DNA from: Oculatella sp. LEGE 06141
Lineage (GTDB): Bacteria > Cyanobacteriota > Cyanobacteriia > Elainellales > Elainellaceae
Assembly (NCBI RefSeq): GCF_015207605.1
Contig: NZ_JADEWO010000049.1
Span: 1-49,528, forward strand
Direction of reading: 5' to 3'
Length of the DNA: 49,528 bases
Shown in pieces: positions 26,841 through 35,527 of this stretch (the first letter of the stretch is position 1; the number at the start of each line of letters is the position of its first letter). The position numbers and the translations under genes were made by a program. The notes under the pieces are model-generated. The model had not been told where the DNA came from. It was given only the letters and a program-made list of their open reading frames with translations, and searched no databases.

Positions 26841-27770
26841 ATGACCACCCAGTCGTCCTCAACTCCGCCCGTCTCGCTGGCTAACCCTCAACCTCCACAC
26901 GCTCTGGCTGGTTCTCAACGAGAAACGGTAGTGGCCTGGTTGTTTCTGGCTCCAGCTCTGATTGTTTTAGGTATTTTTGTCCTGTATCCGATCGCCTATC
27001 TGTTTTACCTGAGCTTTACAGCAGGGAACTTCACTCGCGCAGGCACGCACTGGATTGGGTTAAGAAACTATTGGCGGTTGGTCGTCACTCCAGATTTTTG
27101 GCAGGTGTTGGGGAACACCGCTTATTTTACGATCGCCACTGTTGTTCCCAGTTTGGTGATTCCGCTGGGATTAGCGGTAGGGCTAAACCGTGCCTTTGCC
27201 ATCCGAGGGGCACTCCGCACCGCCTATTTCATCCCCTCCATTACATCATTGGTAGCGGTGGGGTTAGGGTTCCGCTGGCTGTTTCAAACCGACGGCCCGG
27301 TGAATGCACTACTCAAAACGGTTGGAATCGAGCCAATTCCCTGGTTAGGCAGTACCGTTTGGGCGATGCCCGTGCTGATTCTGTTGAGCATTTGGAAACA
27401 ACTCGGCTTTAATATGGTCGTTTTTCTAGCAGGGTTGCAAGCAATTCCCGTGAGCCGATATGAAGCAGCCGAACTGGATGGGGCAGGGTCATGGCAGCAA
27501 TTCTGGCATGTTACGCTACCGGGATTGCGACCGACGTTGGTTTTTGCCACCGTTACAACCGCCATCTTTACACTGCGGAGTTTTGAGCAGCCCTACGTTA
27601 TGACCGGGGGAGGCCCGCTTAATTCAACTAACCTGCTGGTGTTTTACATCTACAACCAGGCGTTTGCCCTGTTTGATTTTGGTTATGCAGCGGCTGCCGC
27701 TACGGTTTTGTTAGCCGTAACGTTGATATTGGTTTACGTGCAGTTGCAGATTTCGCGCGAGGAGAATTAA
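26841..27770 (+). CDS. Sugar-type ABC transporter permease (MalF/UgpA family)
   Basis: A 309-residue inner-membrane permease with six predicted helices: VAWLFLAPALIVLGIFVLYP, TAYFTIATVVPSLVIPLGLA, YFIPSITSLVAVGLGFRWLF, TVWAMPVLILLSIWKQLGFN, plus two near the C-terminus. The cytoplasmic EAA coupling loop is YEAAELDGAGSWQQFWHVTL. The N-terminal 30 residues are Pro/Ser-rich and cytoplasmic. This class works with a second permease, a binding protein and an ATPase, none of which lie nearby. The partners must be encoded elsewhere, as is common for cyanobacterial sugar or osmolyte transporters. Confidence 0.92.
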   Translation: MTTQSSSTPPVSLANPQPPHALAGSQRETVVAWLFLAPALIVLGIFVLYPIAYLFYLSFTAGNFTRAGTHWIGLRNYWRLVVTPDFWQVLGNTAYFTIATVVPSLVIPLGLAVGLNRAFAIRGALRTAYFIPSITSLVAVGLGFRWLFQTDGPVNALLKTVGIEPIPWLGSTVWAMPVLILLSIWKQLGFNMVVFLAGLQAIPVSRYEAAELDGAGSWQQFWHVTLPGLRPTLVFATVTTAIFTLRSFEQPYVMTGGGPLNSTNLLVFYIYNQAFALFDFGYAAAAATVLLAVTLILVYVQLQISREEN

Positions 27771-27924
27771 AACTGGAAGTTGGGTGTCTGTGCAAAGGAA
27801 CAGAGCCTTCACCTGTACTGGGGCTACCCCAACTATCGTGCGAAGTGCCGACCTACCGAAACGGCTGAACGAGAGCATCTAGAGGACGAAGTCCGGCGTT
27901 AACGTTAAACAAGCAACCTGAGTT

Positions 27925-29565
27925 ATGAGTTATAGAACATTACTTGTGGATGAGTCAGAGGAGTGGTTGCACCGCAGCTACAACAAGACCGATTGGTTTT
28001 GGAGCATTGGGCTGGTCGTTGCGGCGATCGTCCTCTTTACCATCAACCTCGGTGGACTCCCCCTGCGCGATTGGGATGAGGGTCTTGTGGCTCAGGTTGC
28101 TCGGGAGATCTGGCAATCTCCACCCGACTCGTTGAACTGGCTGTTTCCTAGCTTGTGGGGCGAACCGTATAGCAACAAACCTCCCCTGATGCATGGGCTA
28201 ATTGCTGCCGCTTTTAGCGTCATTGGTGTGAATGAATGGGCAGCACGGCTTCCCGGCGCGCTGTTAACGGCGTTATCGGTACCATTGCTGTATGGCATCG
28301 GGCGCGAAATCTTCCACCATCGATCGCCTGCTGTCTTTTCGGCGTTCGTGTATTTAACCTTTCTGCCCGTTGTGCGCCAGGGGCGGCTAGCCATGCTGGA
28401 CGGTGCCATTTTGAGCTTCATGCTGTTGATGCTGTGGTGCGTGCTGCTAGCCAGACGAGACAGACGCTTTGCGGTTGGGATTGGGATTGGGCTGGGGTTG
28501 ATCTGCCTCACCAAGGGCGTGATGGTGGCGGTGTTGATGGGGGCGATCGCCATTCTGTTTCTGCTGTGGGACACGCCACGGCTCTTGACATTGCCTTACC
28601 TCTGGTTGGGGATCGTCATTGGTGGCGCACCGGCTGTTCTCTGGTATGTGGCGCAGTGGCTTCACTATGGCCCCACATTTCTCAACAGCAATTTGGTGAA
28701 TCAGTCCTTGCGTCGAGTATGGGCACCCGTTGAAAACAACGGTGGCTACCCCTGGTTCTACCTGCTAGAAGTCATTAAGTACAGCGCACCGTGGTTGCTG
28801 TTTCTGCCGCTTGGCTTTCGCTTAACCTGGTTCAACCGCAACCTGAGTTGGGCAAAGCTCGTTCTGGTCTGGAGTGGCGTATATTTCCTGTCTATTTCGG
28901 TGATGGTGACGAAACTGCCGTGGTATGTGTTGCCGCTCTATCCGGCGTTGGCTCTGGTGACTGGGGCACAGCTTGCCATGATGTGGAAGCGTGGCCTGCC
29001 CGTGGGGGCAAAGTACGATCCGTATTCTGCCTATTCTCCAGTTTGGTTTGGTGCGTTCGTTTTACTGGCCGCAGCCGGGTGGATTGGGATGCTCTACTTT
29101 GGTATGTGGAGCGATACGCCCGAACCCGACTTGCAGGTGGTTCTCGCTTCGGTTGGGCTGACGATGACCGCCGCAGCGGTGCTGGTGGTGCGTCAAAATC
29201 CGCAGTTTATTGCTGTTCTGCTGTGGGGAATGTATATTTCCCTGCTGCTGTTGATGGTTTCTGAACATTGGATCTGGGAACTGGCCGAGTCGTATCCAGT
29301 GAGGCCAGTGGCGGCGATCGTTCAGCAGCATACTCCTCCTGGCACCAAAATCTATACGTCTTATGAGTACAGCCGCCCATCGCTCAACTTTTACAGCGAT
29401 CGCCAGGTGATCGCTCTCTCGCGCAGGCAGCTTCAACAGCGCTGGCAGAAAGATTTGCAGCCCTATTTCTTGTTAGATGAAGCGGCTACGGCTGCACTGG
29501 CTTTAGATTCTTCTAAAGTTTTAGAAACGGTTCAGGGCTGGACACTCTTAACAAAAGACGGCTGA
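27925..29565 (+). CDS. GT39 family (ArnT/PMT-like) glycosyltransferase, membrane-bound
   Basis: A 546-residue polytopic membrane protein. After a short cytoplasmic start and first helix (WSIGLVVAAIVLFTINLGGL) comes the first loop with the catalytic acidic motif RDWDEGLVAQVAREI and KPPLMHGLIAAAFSVIGVNE. Then ARLPGALLTALSVPLLYGIG and several further helices, and a C-terminal periplasmic domain (YEYSRPSLNFYSDRQVIALS). This is the pattern of lipid-linked sugar transferases such as ArnT. The acceptor and donor cannot be inferred. It is convergent with the DUF2079-type gene (26 bases between stops), another large envelope protein. Confidence 0.9.
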   Translation: MSYRTLLVDESEEWLHRSYNKTDWFWSIGLVVAAIVLFTINLGGLPLRDWDEGLVAQVAREIWQSPPDSLNWLFPSLWGEPYSNKPPLMHGLIAAAFSVIGVNEWAARLPGALLTALSVPLLYGIGREIFHHRSPAVFSAFVYLTFLPVVRQGRLAMLDGAILSFMLLMLWCVLLARRDRRFAVGIGIGLGLICLTKGVMVAVLMGAIAILFLLWDTPRLLTLPYLWLGIVIGGAPAVLWYVAQWLHYGPTFLNSNLVNQSLRRVWAPVENNGGYPWFYLLEVIKYSAPWLLFLPLGFRLTWFNRNLSWAKLVLVWSGVYFLSISVMVTKLPWYVLPLYPALALVTGAQLAMMWKRGLPVGAKYDPYSAYSPVWFGAFVLLAAAGWIGMLYFGMWSDTPEPDLQVVLASVGLTMTAAAVLVVRQNPQFIAVLLWGMYISLLLLMVSEHWIWELAESYPVRPVAAIVQQHTPPGTKIYTSYEYSRPSLNFYSDRQVIALSRRQLQQRWQKDLQPYFLLDEAATAALALDSSKVLETVQGWTLLTKDG

Positions 29566-29590
29566 GACGTTTCAACCGTTAGACGTTGAG

Positions 29591-31225
29591 TTATTCATTG
29601 GGCGATCGCTCGATGGCTACCTTCAAATCCTGCCGATAGGTTGACCAGGCGGCGGCGGCTTCCGGGTTAGAGTCTGCCCCTCGCCGCAGCAGCAGCACGC
29701 CATCCTGCATCTCCATCAACCCATAGCGACGGTTCAGCAACCGCTCGATCGCTGGCACAAAACTTCTAAGGCGGCGGCGATCGTCGTCAAACGCCACCTG
29801 GTATTGCTCCAGTTGCCACAGGTCGGCAATGACATACTGCATCTGTACCACCTGCCCCGCATCGTTTTCTAGCCGTAGCTGCGGAAAGATCAGCAGTTCG
29901 CGACGGTTCGAGAGATGGGGCTGAATGTACACAGTGGCTGAAACGCTGGCATCGGGTGGAATTTGTGCCATCAGCGATCGAATAGCCTGGGCATGTTGCC
30001 ATTGGCGGCTCGGCGACACATAGACCCAGGGTTGAAACGAATCCGGAATCAAGGCCGAAAGCGATCGGTTTGGATTCGCCGCAATGGTCAGAATCAGGGA
30101 AAGGGTGAGGCAGGCCAGCCAAAATTGACGAAAGCGCGATCGCAACTGCTTGGGATGCTGATCCCACCACAAAATTGCGCCATAAAATAGTCCCGGAATC
30201 CAGGTCAGGGCATAGCGCAAGTTAATGGATAGGGCATCTGGATCTTGCCGCAGGAACGTTTGCAGTAGCGGAAAGCTCGTCATCGTCCAGGCACTGGGCG
30301 ACAGGGCTGGAATGAAGGCCAGCGGTAGCCACTGCGCGAGCAGGTAGCGAACCTTGCCATCCAGCGGGGTCACTAACTGGAGAAGAAACTGCCACGGCCT
30401 GCTGAGAATGCCTCCAATGATATCAAGGGTCGATGCTTCGTTACGGTCTACAAACTGCCCAAACTGCTCAATCATGAAGCGTCGGGCAATATCATCTGAA
30501 AACAAAGGCATGACCAGGTTTGTAACCACCAGCATGTAGGTCAGGCTGAGCGCGCACACCCCTAACCCCACCCGCTGAGCGCGGCGGCTGAAGATAAAGT
30601 AAATGCCAATGCCAAACAGCACGACCCCCGCATCTTCTCGAATTAGCAAGGTTAAGCCAAACAGTATCCAGAACAGCCACCACTGACGTTTTTCGAATGC
30701 CAGCAAAGCTCCAAACACAAAGAGTGGCAGTTGCGAAAAGTCGCGAAAGTCCGCCAGAGTTGGGCTGATGATGGCGATCGCGCCATAGTAGCTGGCGGCA
30801 ATCCACAATGACAGCCGGGGAGGATGATAATGCCGAGCCAAGGCATACAGTACCAGCCCAGCCGCCGCAATCAGCGTCGTTTGCAGTACCGACAACCCAG
30901 CCGGAGAACTATACAGCGCATAAAACGGAACCCAGAGCAGCAGAGCCGGTGTGAAGTGTTGCCCTAGTCGGTAGTAATTTACCGTGGGTGGCTCACCATC
31001 ATTAACGACCGCACTCGATAGAGCTGAAGACAGCGAACTTTGAAAAAACTGACCACCGTGTAAGCCGTTCCAAAACAGTTGGTCAAAAATGCCCTGGTTA
31101 AAGGCCGCATAGGAGGGATAAAAGTTGTAATAGCGCAGCAGCACAAAGAGATTAACCAACAGCCAGAAGACGGCGGCCACCCCAATCACAATCCTTAGCT
31201 CTGGCTCTTTCTTCCAAATCCACAT
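29591..31225 (-). CDS. DUF2079-family polytopic membrane protein
   Basis: A 544-residue membrane protein. Features: N-terminal helix (IGVAAVFWLLVNLFVLLRYY), then FNQGIFDQLFWNGLHGGQFF and NYYRLGQHFTPALLLWVPFY, both typical of DUF2079 proteins. About ten hydrophobic segments and a soluble C-terminal domain with PPDASVSATVYIQPHLSNRR and VQMQYVIADLWQLEQYQVAF follow. These proteins resemble GT-C glycosyltransferases in topology, but no activity is established. Next to the convergent GT39 gene, an envelope-polysaccharide role is a reasonable guess only. Confidence 0.85.
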   Translation of the reverse strand: MWIWKKEPELRIVIGVAAVFWLLVNLFVLLRYYNFYPSYAAFNQGIFDQLFWNGLHGGQFFQSSLSSALSSAVVNDGEPPTVNYYRLGQHFTPALLLWVPFYALYSSPAGLSVLQTTLIAAAGLVLYALARHYHPPRLSLWIAASYYGAIAIISPTLADFRDFSQLPLFVFGALLAFEKRQWWLFWILFGLTLLIREDAGVVLFGIGIYFIFSRRAQRVGLGVCALSLTYMLVVTNLVMPLFSDDIARRFMIEQFGQFVDRNEASTLDIIGGILSRPWQFLLQLVTPLDGKVRYLLAQWLPLAFIPALSPSAWTMTSFPLLQTFLRQDPDALSINLRYALTWIPGLFYGAILWWDQHPKQLRSRFRQFWLACLTLSLILTIAANPNRSLSALIPDSFQPWVYVSPSRQWQHAQAIRSLMAQIPPDASVSATVYIQPHLSNRRELLIFPQLRLENDAGQVVQMQYVIADLWQLEQYQVAFDDDRRRLRSFVPAIERLLNRRYGLMEMQDGVLLLRRGADSNPEAAAAWSTYRQDLKVAIERSPNE

Positions 31226-31385
31226 GGCGATTGCTCATTCCCTGCACGCATATTGCCAGTGATAACCCTCTCACGTCTAGAGCCAATCCTCAAGAGCGGA
31301 AAGTGCAGATGACTTCAGTCCGCCTGCTCAGCCGTTCTATGCCGCAATCTCTCTATGCCGCAATCTTTACTATTGCCAACGGAGG

Positions 31386-33038
31386 TTAAATGGCGGACAC
31401 AGGTTGGCAAATTGGAATTTCAATCATAAATTTGGTACCTTCTCCTGGGGTAGAATCGCACCGCATCTGACCGTGGTGCTTTTCAGTCACAATTTGGTAG
31501 CTAATTGATAAGCCTAAGCCTGTACCTTTGCCGATCGGTTTAGTGGTGAAGAAGGGATCAAACATGCACGCTTTGACCGTGTCTGGTATCCCGCAACCGT
31601 TGTCTGCGATCGTAATTTGCACTCGATTATCTGCTAACACTTGAGTCGTAATCCAGATCTGAGCAGACGACTGATCGGTTGTCTGGTGCTGAGTCGAGTC
31701 TTCTAGCACGTCGATCGCGTTGGCTAGCAAATTCATAAATACCTGATTGAGCTGTCCAGGATAACACTCAACCAGCGGCAACTGACCATAGTTCTTAACG
31801 ACTTCAATGCCTGGGCACTCTGGTTTTGCCTTGAGGCGATGTTGCAAAATCAGCAGCGTATTATCGAGTCCTTCGTGCAAGTCAACCGCTTTAAACTCAG
31901 ATTCATCCAGGCGGGAGAAGTTGCGGAGAGACAAAACAATTTGCCGAATCCGCTCTGTGCCAACTTTCATTGACTGAAGCAGCTTCGTTAGGTCTTCAAG
32001 CAGAAAGTCGAGTTCCACATTGTCCAGGGTTGCCTGGAGGGTTTGAGGCGGATCGGGATAGTGAGTTTGATAAGCCTGCACCACCTCCAACAAGTTCTGC
32101 GTGTAGCTATTAATATGAGTGATGTTGCCGTGAATAAAGTTGACCGGGTTGTTAATTTCGTGAGCCACTCCAGCGACCAATTGCCCCAGGCTCGACATTT
32201 TTTCGGTTTGCACCAGTTGCAGTTGCGTTCTCTGAAGCTGATCCAGGGCGTGCTGAAGTTCCTCTGAGCGTTGCTCTTTTTCATTGAGCAGCACTTTGAC
32301 CCGTTGAATGAGATGATTCAGCGCCGTTGCCAGCGTGCCCGTTTCATCACCTGTTGTGACCGGAGCTTGCAGATCAAAGTTAGAAGCTTGCGTGACCTGC
32401 TGCGCCACGTCTGTGACTGCTTGAAGCGGTTTGGCAATGCTGCTCGAAATCTGTAAGCCCACTAGCAAAGCCAGAACAAGACAGCCCAAACTGGTGAGGC
32501 CAATGACGATGATGGTGGGTCGGGCTTGGGCGATCGCTTGATCGTAGATGGATGACCACTCCAGAATGACTGCGCCATCAACCTCCTGCTGATCGGTGAT
32601 TAATGGAACGACGAGAAGCTTAATGCCCTGAGGATAATCGGCGCTCTGCTCCAGAAAGAGTCTGGTTTGGCCATCGGCCATCGTCTGCTGAATCTCGTTG
32701 TTCTGATCGTGATCAAAAATAGTGCCTACATTCTCAGGAACGGTATCCGCCAGGATCTGCTTTTGTCGATCGACTACAACAATGTCGCGCCGTTGCAACT
32801 CATGCAGCAAATTCGTGAAGTTTTGCAGGTAATTTGATTCTTCCCCAGTTTGGGAACCATGATCGTAATTCACGTCGTGAGTAATTGAAGTGGCAATGAC
32901 CTGAGCAACATGTTCTGCTTCTTCGATCGCCAGGGTTTCAGCAATTTTCTGACTTTGAGCGATCGCAACTGCACCAACGGCTCCTGTTAACAGAGAAATA
33001 CCGATAAAGCTGCCAACGAGTTTGTGAGAAATTTTCAT
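31386..33038 (-). CDS. Membrane-bound sensor histidine kinase (sensor loop, HAMP, HisKA, HATPase)
   Basis: From ATG at 33038 the protein is 550 residues. It has membrane helix 1 (KLVGSFIGISLLTGAVGAVA), an extracytoplasmic sensing region of about 150 residues and helix 2 (PTIIVIGLTSLGCLVLALLV). A HAMP linker (SIAKPLQAVTDVAQQV) and coiled coil follow. The phospho-accepting His box is GVAHEINNPVNFIHGN, with an ATPase domain (QVFMNLLANAIDVLED, IADNGCGIPD, GKGTGLGLSISYQIV). The HEINNP/NFIHGN wording marks the HPK4-type cyanobacterial kinases. No response regulator is adjacent. An ATG 23 codons upstream (33107) is possible, but the signal-anchor fits the later start. The ligand is unknown. Confidence 0.93.
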   Translation of the reverse strand: MKISHKLVGSFIGISLLTGAVGAVAIAQSQKIAETLAIEEAEHVAQVIATSITHDVNYDHGSQTGEESNYLQNFTNLLHELQRRDIVVVDRQKQILADTVPENVGTIFDHDQNNEIQQTMADGQTRLFLEQSADYPQGIKLLVVPLITDQQEVDGAVILEWSSIYDQAIAQARPTIIVIGLTSLGCLVLALLVGLQISSSIAKPLQAVTDVAQQVTQASNFDLQAPVTTGDETGTLATALNHLIQRVKVLLNEKEQRSEELQHALDQLQRTQLQLVQTEKMSSLGQLVAGVAHEINNPVNFIHGNITHINSYTQNLLEVVQAYQTHYPDPPQTLQATLDNVELDFLLEDLTKLLQSMKVGTERIRQIVLSLRNFSRLDESEFKAVDLHEGLDNTLLILQHRLKAKPECPGIEVVKNYGQLPLVECYPGQLNQVFMNLLANAIDVLEDSTQHQTTDQSSAQIWITTQVLADNRVQITIADNGCGIPDTVKACMFDPFFTTKPIGKGTGLGLSISYQIVTEKHHGQMRCDSTPGEGTKFMIEIPICQPVSAI

Positions 33039-33188
33039 AGCGATCGCGACTTGGCCAGGGTGTATTGATGCGGCTTTCTGCACGAAGGTCGAACAGTACC
33101 GCATCAAGATAAGGTTAGTGTTCCCAAATTCTCCTGGAGAGATTTACCTGATGTCTCCGCAAAGCGGCAGAACTGAGAGGCCGTTTGA

Positions 33189-33367
33189 GAGGGTGTCTGA
33201 GAATGGCTCAACATTCTAAATTAGCCCCCTAAATCCCCCAAAAATGGGGGACTTTGAAACAGAATTGATTCGGAAGTCCCCGTTCGGCTGAGCGCTCACG
33301 TCGAAGCCAAAAATAGGGGATTTAGGGGGCGGTTCGAGTTGGAGCTTAGCACTTTTAAGACATCCTC
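33189..33367. mobile_element. Solitary MITE-like element with terminal and internal inverted repeats
   Basis: Imperfect terminal inverted repeats: left GAGGGTGTCTGAGAAT (33189-33204), right end reading GAGGATGTCTTAAAAGT on the minus strand (33351-33367). Inside, GCCCCCTAAATCCCC (33224-33238) is perfectly complementary to 33316-33330. No coding capacity. The same internal palindrome type and right end recur in the 281-bp tandem block near 45 kb. This is the build of a non-autonomous element moved by a transposase elsewhere. Confidence 0.7.
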
Positions 33368-33619
33368 TGAAATGGTTTCAATCTCTCCTACTTTCCCTCT
33401 CCTATATCTCTCTTATAAAGACACAGGATTCGGCGACCATTTCCTGAGAGAATCACTGGCTTTAATCACTGGAAGGACGCGATCTGCAACGTTCAGCAGG
33501 TTCATCGCCTCCCTGAGAGGAGGTTTCATCTGAGCGGATGCTTTAAAAGTGCATGGAGAAATGAGCTATCACTCATAAATTGATGTTGTTTTGCAACGGA
33601 GAGTGACAAAAGTGCAATG

Positions 33620-33645
33620 TTCTTAACATCTTCATAAGTTCCTCA
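33620..33645 (+). promoter_or_regulatory. Candidate direct-repeat operator upstream of the zinc-ribbon gene
   Basis: TTCTTAA (33620) and TTCATAA (33631) lie 11 bases apart, followed by TTCCTCA at 33639. The first two form an 11-base direct repeat as used by OmpR/PhoB-type regulators. It can also be read as Pho-box-like CTTAACAT/CATAAGTT units. It resembles, but does not exactly match, the three stronger sites at 35034, 37041 and 40060. Confidence 0.35.
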
Positions 33646-33737
33646 AAACTCTGAGCTACTGTGAAGGCAAATCAGTTCAACTTTGAATCATAAACTCAAC
33701 ATTTTGCAAACAATTCTTAACAGATTAAGGTTGAAAA

Positions 33738-33989
33738 ATGATTATGGTAAATTGCCCTTGCTGTTCCAATCCACTGATTCGTCAAATCCACGCTCATCAA
33801 ACGGTCTGGTTTTGTCGCCATTGCTGGCAAGAAATGCCTGTGCTGGATGCTGACATGGCGACGCATCACTGTTCCTTTCAACACAGCAGCGTATCTACGG
33901 TAGAGTCACAAGGTGCATATCGGAAAATAGGCACTGAAATCGTCCGACTGGACGACTCTGGGAAGCTGTTTGCTGCTAAGGACTTATGA
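33738..33989 (+). CDS. Small zinc-ribbon protein of cyanobacterial type
   Basis: An 83-residue soluble protein. Two Cys pairs (Cys6/Cys9 in VNCPCCSNPL and Cys26/Cys29 in WFCRHCWQEMP) form a zinc ribbon. The phrase WFCxxCxQEMP recurs, from memory, in short cyanobacterial proteins of unknown role. The C-terminal 45 residues are polar and unconserved in appearance. A nucleic-acid or protein-binding role is typical for such ribbons, but nothing specific can be said. A TTACAGC MITE-like element begins directly after its stop codon. Confidence 0.7.
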   Translation: MIMVNCPCCSNPLIRQIHAHQTVWFCRHCWQEMPVLDADMATHHCSFQHSSVSTVESQGAYRKIGTEIVRLDDSGKLFAAKDL

Positions 33990-33990
33990 A

Positions 33991-34080
33991 TTACAGCAGT
34001 TCTCAATCGAGTCAGCCACAGTCTCGCCAGGATGGGTGTGGGGTTCGGTGTGTGGTGAATGCGAATGAAAATGGCTGTAA
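33991..34080 (+). mobile_element. TTACAGC-ended MITE-like element, copy 1
   Basis: A 90-base stretch starting TTACAGCAGTTCTCAATCGA and ending AAAATGGCTGTAA, so its ends are the inverted pair TTACAGC/GCTGTAA. A copy at 44450-44546 is almost identical over both ends and the middle. It begins just after the zinc-ribbon stop and ends about 60 bases before the hypA stop. No coding capacity. Confidence 0.65.
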
Positions 34081-34139
34081 ATGATCTGCAAAATGAAGGC
34101 TTCAGTGGAACATAGCAAAGATATGTTCCACTGGGGTAA

Positions 34140-34517
34140 TTACACCTTGTCGTGGTTGGTTGGCTCATCAATGGTTAAGAGACATTCCAGAAATGCCAGT
34201 TCAAACTCCTTGCCTTGCCGGATTTCTGTAATGATTTGACGGCATTGGGGACACTCGTAGCGCTGGGCAGCAGGTTGAAACTCCAGGTCGCAGCGGGAGC
34301 AGTAACAAACAGTAGGGACATAATCGATCTGGAGATGAGCCTCTTCCGCGATCGTCCCCTGTTTGGCTGCGGCAAACGCACGCTCCAGAGACTCCGGCAC
34401 GACTCCCGACGCTTCACCAACCCGCATCTGCACGAATCGGATATGTTGGGCACCTTCTTCCTTAGCACGTGCGACAGCAGTATCTAGAATGCTTTGTATC
34501 ATTCCAACTTCATGCAT
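34140..34517 (-). CDS. hypA: Hydrogenase maturation nickel metallochaperone HypA
   Basis: A 125-residue cytoplasmic nickel chaperone that inserts Ni into [NiFe] hydrogenase large subunits with HypB. The N-terminal nickel motif Met-His-Glu is present (MHEVGMIQSILDTAVARAKE). The zinc site has two CxxC pairs, Cys73/Cys76 (CSRC) and Cys89/Cys92 (CPQC). RFVQMRVGEASGVVPESLER matches the family middle. It overlaps the end of the upstream maturation-protease gene by eight bases, so the two form an operon. No hydrogenase structural gene is in the window. Confidence 0.96.
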   Translation of the reverse strand: MHEVGMIQSILDTAVARAKEEGAQHIRFVQMRVGEASGVVPESLERAFAAAKQGTIAEEAHLQIDYVPTVCYCSRCDLEFQPAAQRYECPQCRQIITEIRQGKEFELAFLECLLTIDEPTNHDKV

Positions 34518-34998
34518 AGGTTTGGCCTGGTTGGTGAATCAATTGTTCAATTTCCTGAAGAACGGTTTCAACGCACTGTTCGGCAACAGGCGAGTGAACC
34601 TCTCCTGGTTCAACGTTGCCGCCCGGTACCATCACCCACCATGACTGAGGATGATAGCCATAAACAGTTTGCGTCTTTGCCAGTAGCACTTGCGGTTCAC
34701 ACCCGTGGCCTGTTGCGATCGCAGAGTTGTCCAGCCCAATTGGACGAACCTGTATTTCCTGTGCTGCTGAGGTAGAAGCATCCACAAAGATAGCCAGATC
34801 GGCCATTGATAGCGGCTCAGCCAGATCAGGAGTGAGGTGATGAACCGCGATCGCCTTCATGTTCGGCATTCCCCAGGCCGCTACTTCTGTAACAACCTGT
34901 TGCCCCACTGCATCATGACTATGCAAAGGGCTACCGTAAGCAACAACCAAGATCGCCCGACGCAGACTTTTAAGGGTGGCGGCTAGATGGCAGCTCAT
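34510..34998 (-). CDS. Hydrogenase maturation endopeptidase (HoxW/HybD type)
   Basis: A 162-residue nickel-dependent protease that trims the C-terminus of a [NiFe]-hydrogenase large subunit after nickel insertion. It aligns by eye with HybD/HycI: ILVVAYGSPLHSHDAVGQQV (metal-binding Asp), HHLTPDLAEPLSMADLAIFV with DAS (second Asp) and VYGYHPQSWWVMVPGGNVEP (metal-binding His). The first motif is unusual: GSPLHSHDAVG replaces the common GNxLxxDDGxG, though the metal Asp is retained. First gene of the protease-hypA pair, with a three-heptamer element 36-65 bases upstream. Confidence 0.88.
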   Translation of the reverse strand: MSCHLAATLKSLRRAILVVAYGSPLHSHDAVGQQVVTEVAAWGMPNMKAIAVHHLTPDLAEPLSMADLAIFVDASTSAAQEIQVRPIGLDNSAIATGHGCEPQVLLAKTQTVYGYHPQSWWVMVPGGNVEPGEVHSPVAEQCVETVLQEIEQLIHQPGQTYA

Positions 34999-35527
34999 AT
35001 GTCCTCACGTTTGTTGATGCTCTACCCCACTTTAGAGGAACACTTTGAGAAACTTGTGAGGAAACAGTCGCTAAACGTGGACTGACTGAAGGTGTGAGGC
35101 TTCAGTAAGGTAGTTCTGCAAAAGTATCTGTTCAGAATGATGTCGAATCTCATTGCTGTAGAAAACTGAATCCCACCCTTCAAAATAACCTGTCTATGAA
35201 TCCTTGAAATGTCTTGTCTCTGTTAGTCCCCTGATTCACTGACCAATCTTTGTAAGCCAGGTTTAGCAAACCATAATCGGCTTGTAGTTAGCGTCTTGCT
35301 AGAACCTGTCCCTACCATAGGATGAGAGCCGAGTGACTGACCAAACTCCTGAAATGCTGATTCTTCGCATGCGTCAGCTTCGGCTACGCTCAGGCTACGG
35401 TACAGGTAAGGGCGTAGTCGAAATTGACGCTCAATCCACGCTCCCAAGATCGGTCAGCAACCAGGGATGGGGGTCTAGAACTTTTGTCAGTCAATGGCCG
35501 TGCACCACTTTTGTAGAAGACGTGGAT
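34999..35527. other. Intergenic region upstream of the hydrogenase-maturation pair
   Basis: About 530 bases between the maturation-protease start and the MFS stop. The first 65 bases hold the direct-repeat element at 35034-35063. The rest contains short out-of-frame fragments on both strands, none with a start, composition or motif supporting a gene; it could be decayed sequence. Confidence 0.5.
35034..35063 (-). promoter_or_regulatory. Three-heptamer direct-repeat operator, site A
   Basis: Read toward the gene: TTCCTCA (35063-35057), TTTCTCA (35052-35046), TTCCTCT (35040-35034). The steps are 11 and 12 bases. The same order and spacing are found at sites B (37041-37070) and C (40060-40089). 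It ends 36 bases before the maturation-protease ATG. Confidence 0.65.

Larger units (their letters stand above)
33108..33737. other. Long intergenic region with a MITE-like element and promoter repeats
   Basis: About 630 bases between the divergent kinase gene and the zinc-ribbon gene. It contains the palindromic MITE-like element at 33189-33367 and, at 33620-33645, a cluster TTCTTAACATC / TTCATAAGTT / CCTCAAAACT upstream of the zinc-ribbon gene. A plus-strand 64-codon frame over the element's right end has no coding character. No gene called. Confidence 0.6.

Noticed and set aside
35223-35447. 74-codon minus-strand frame upstream of the hydrogenase-maturation genes
   Set aside because: No motif or start context; the region looks like decayed or non-coding sequence.
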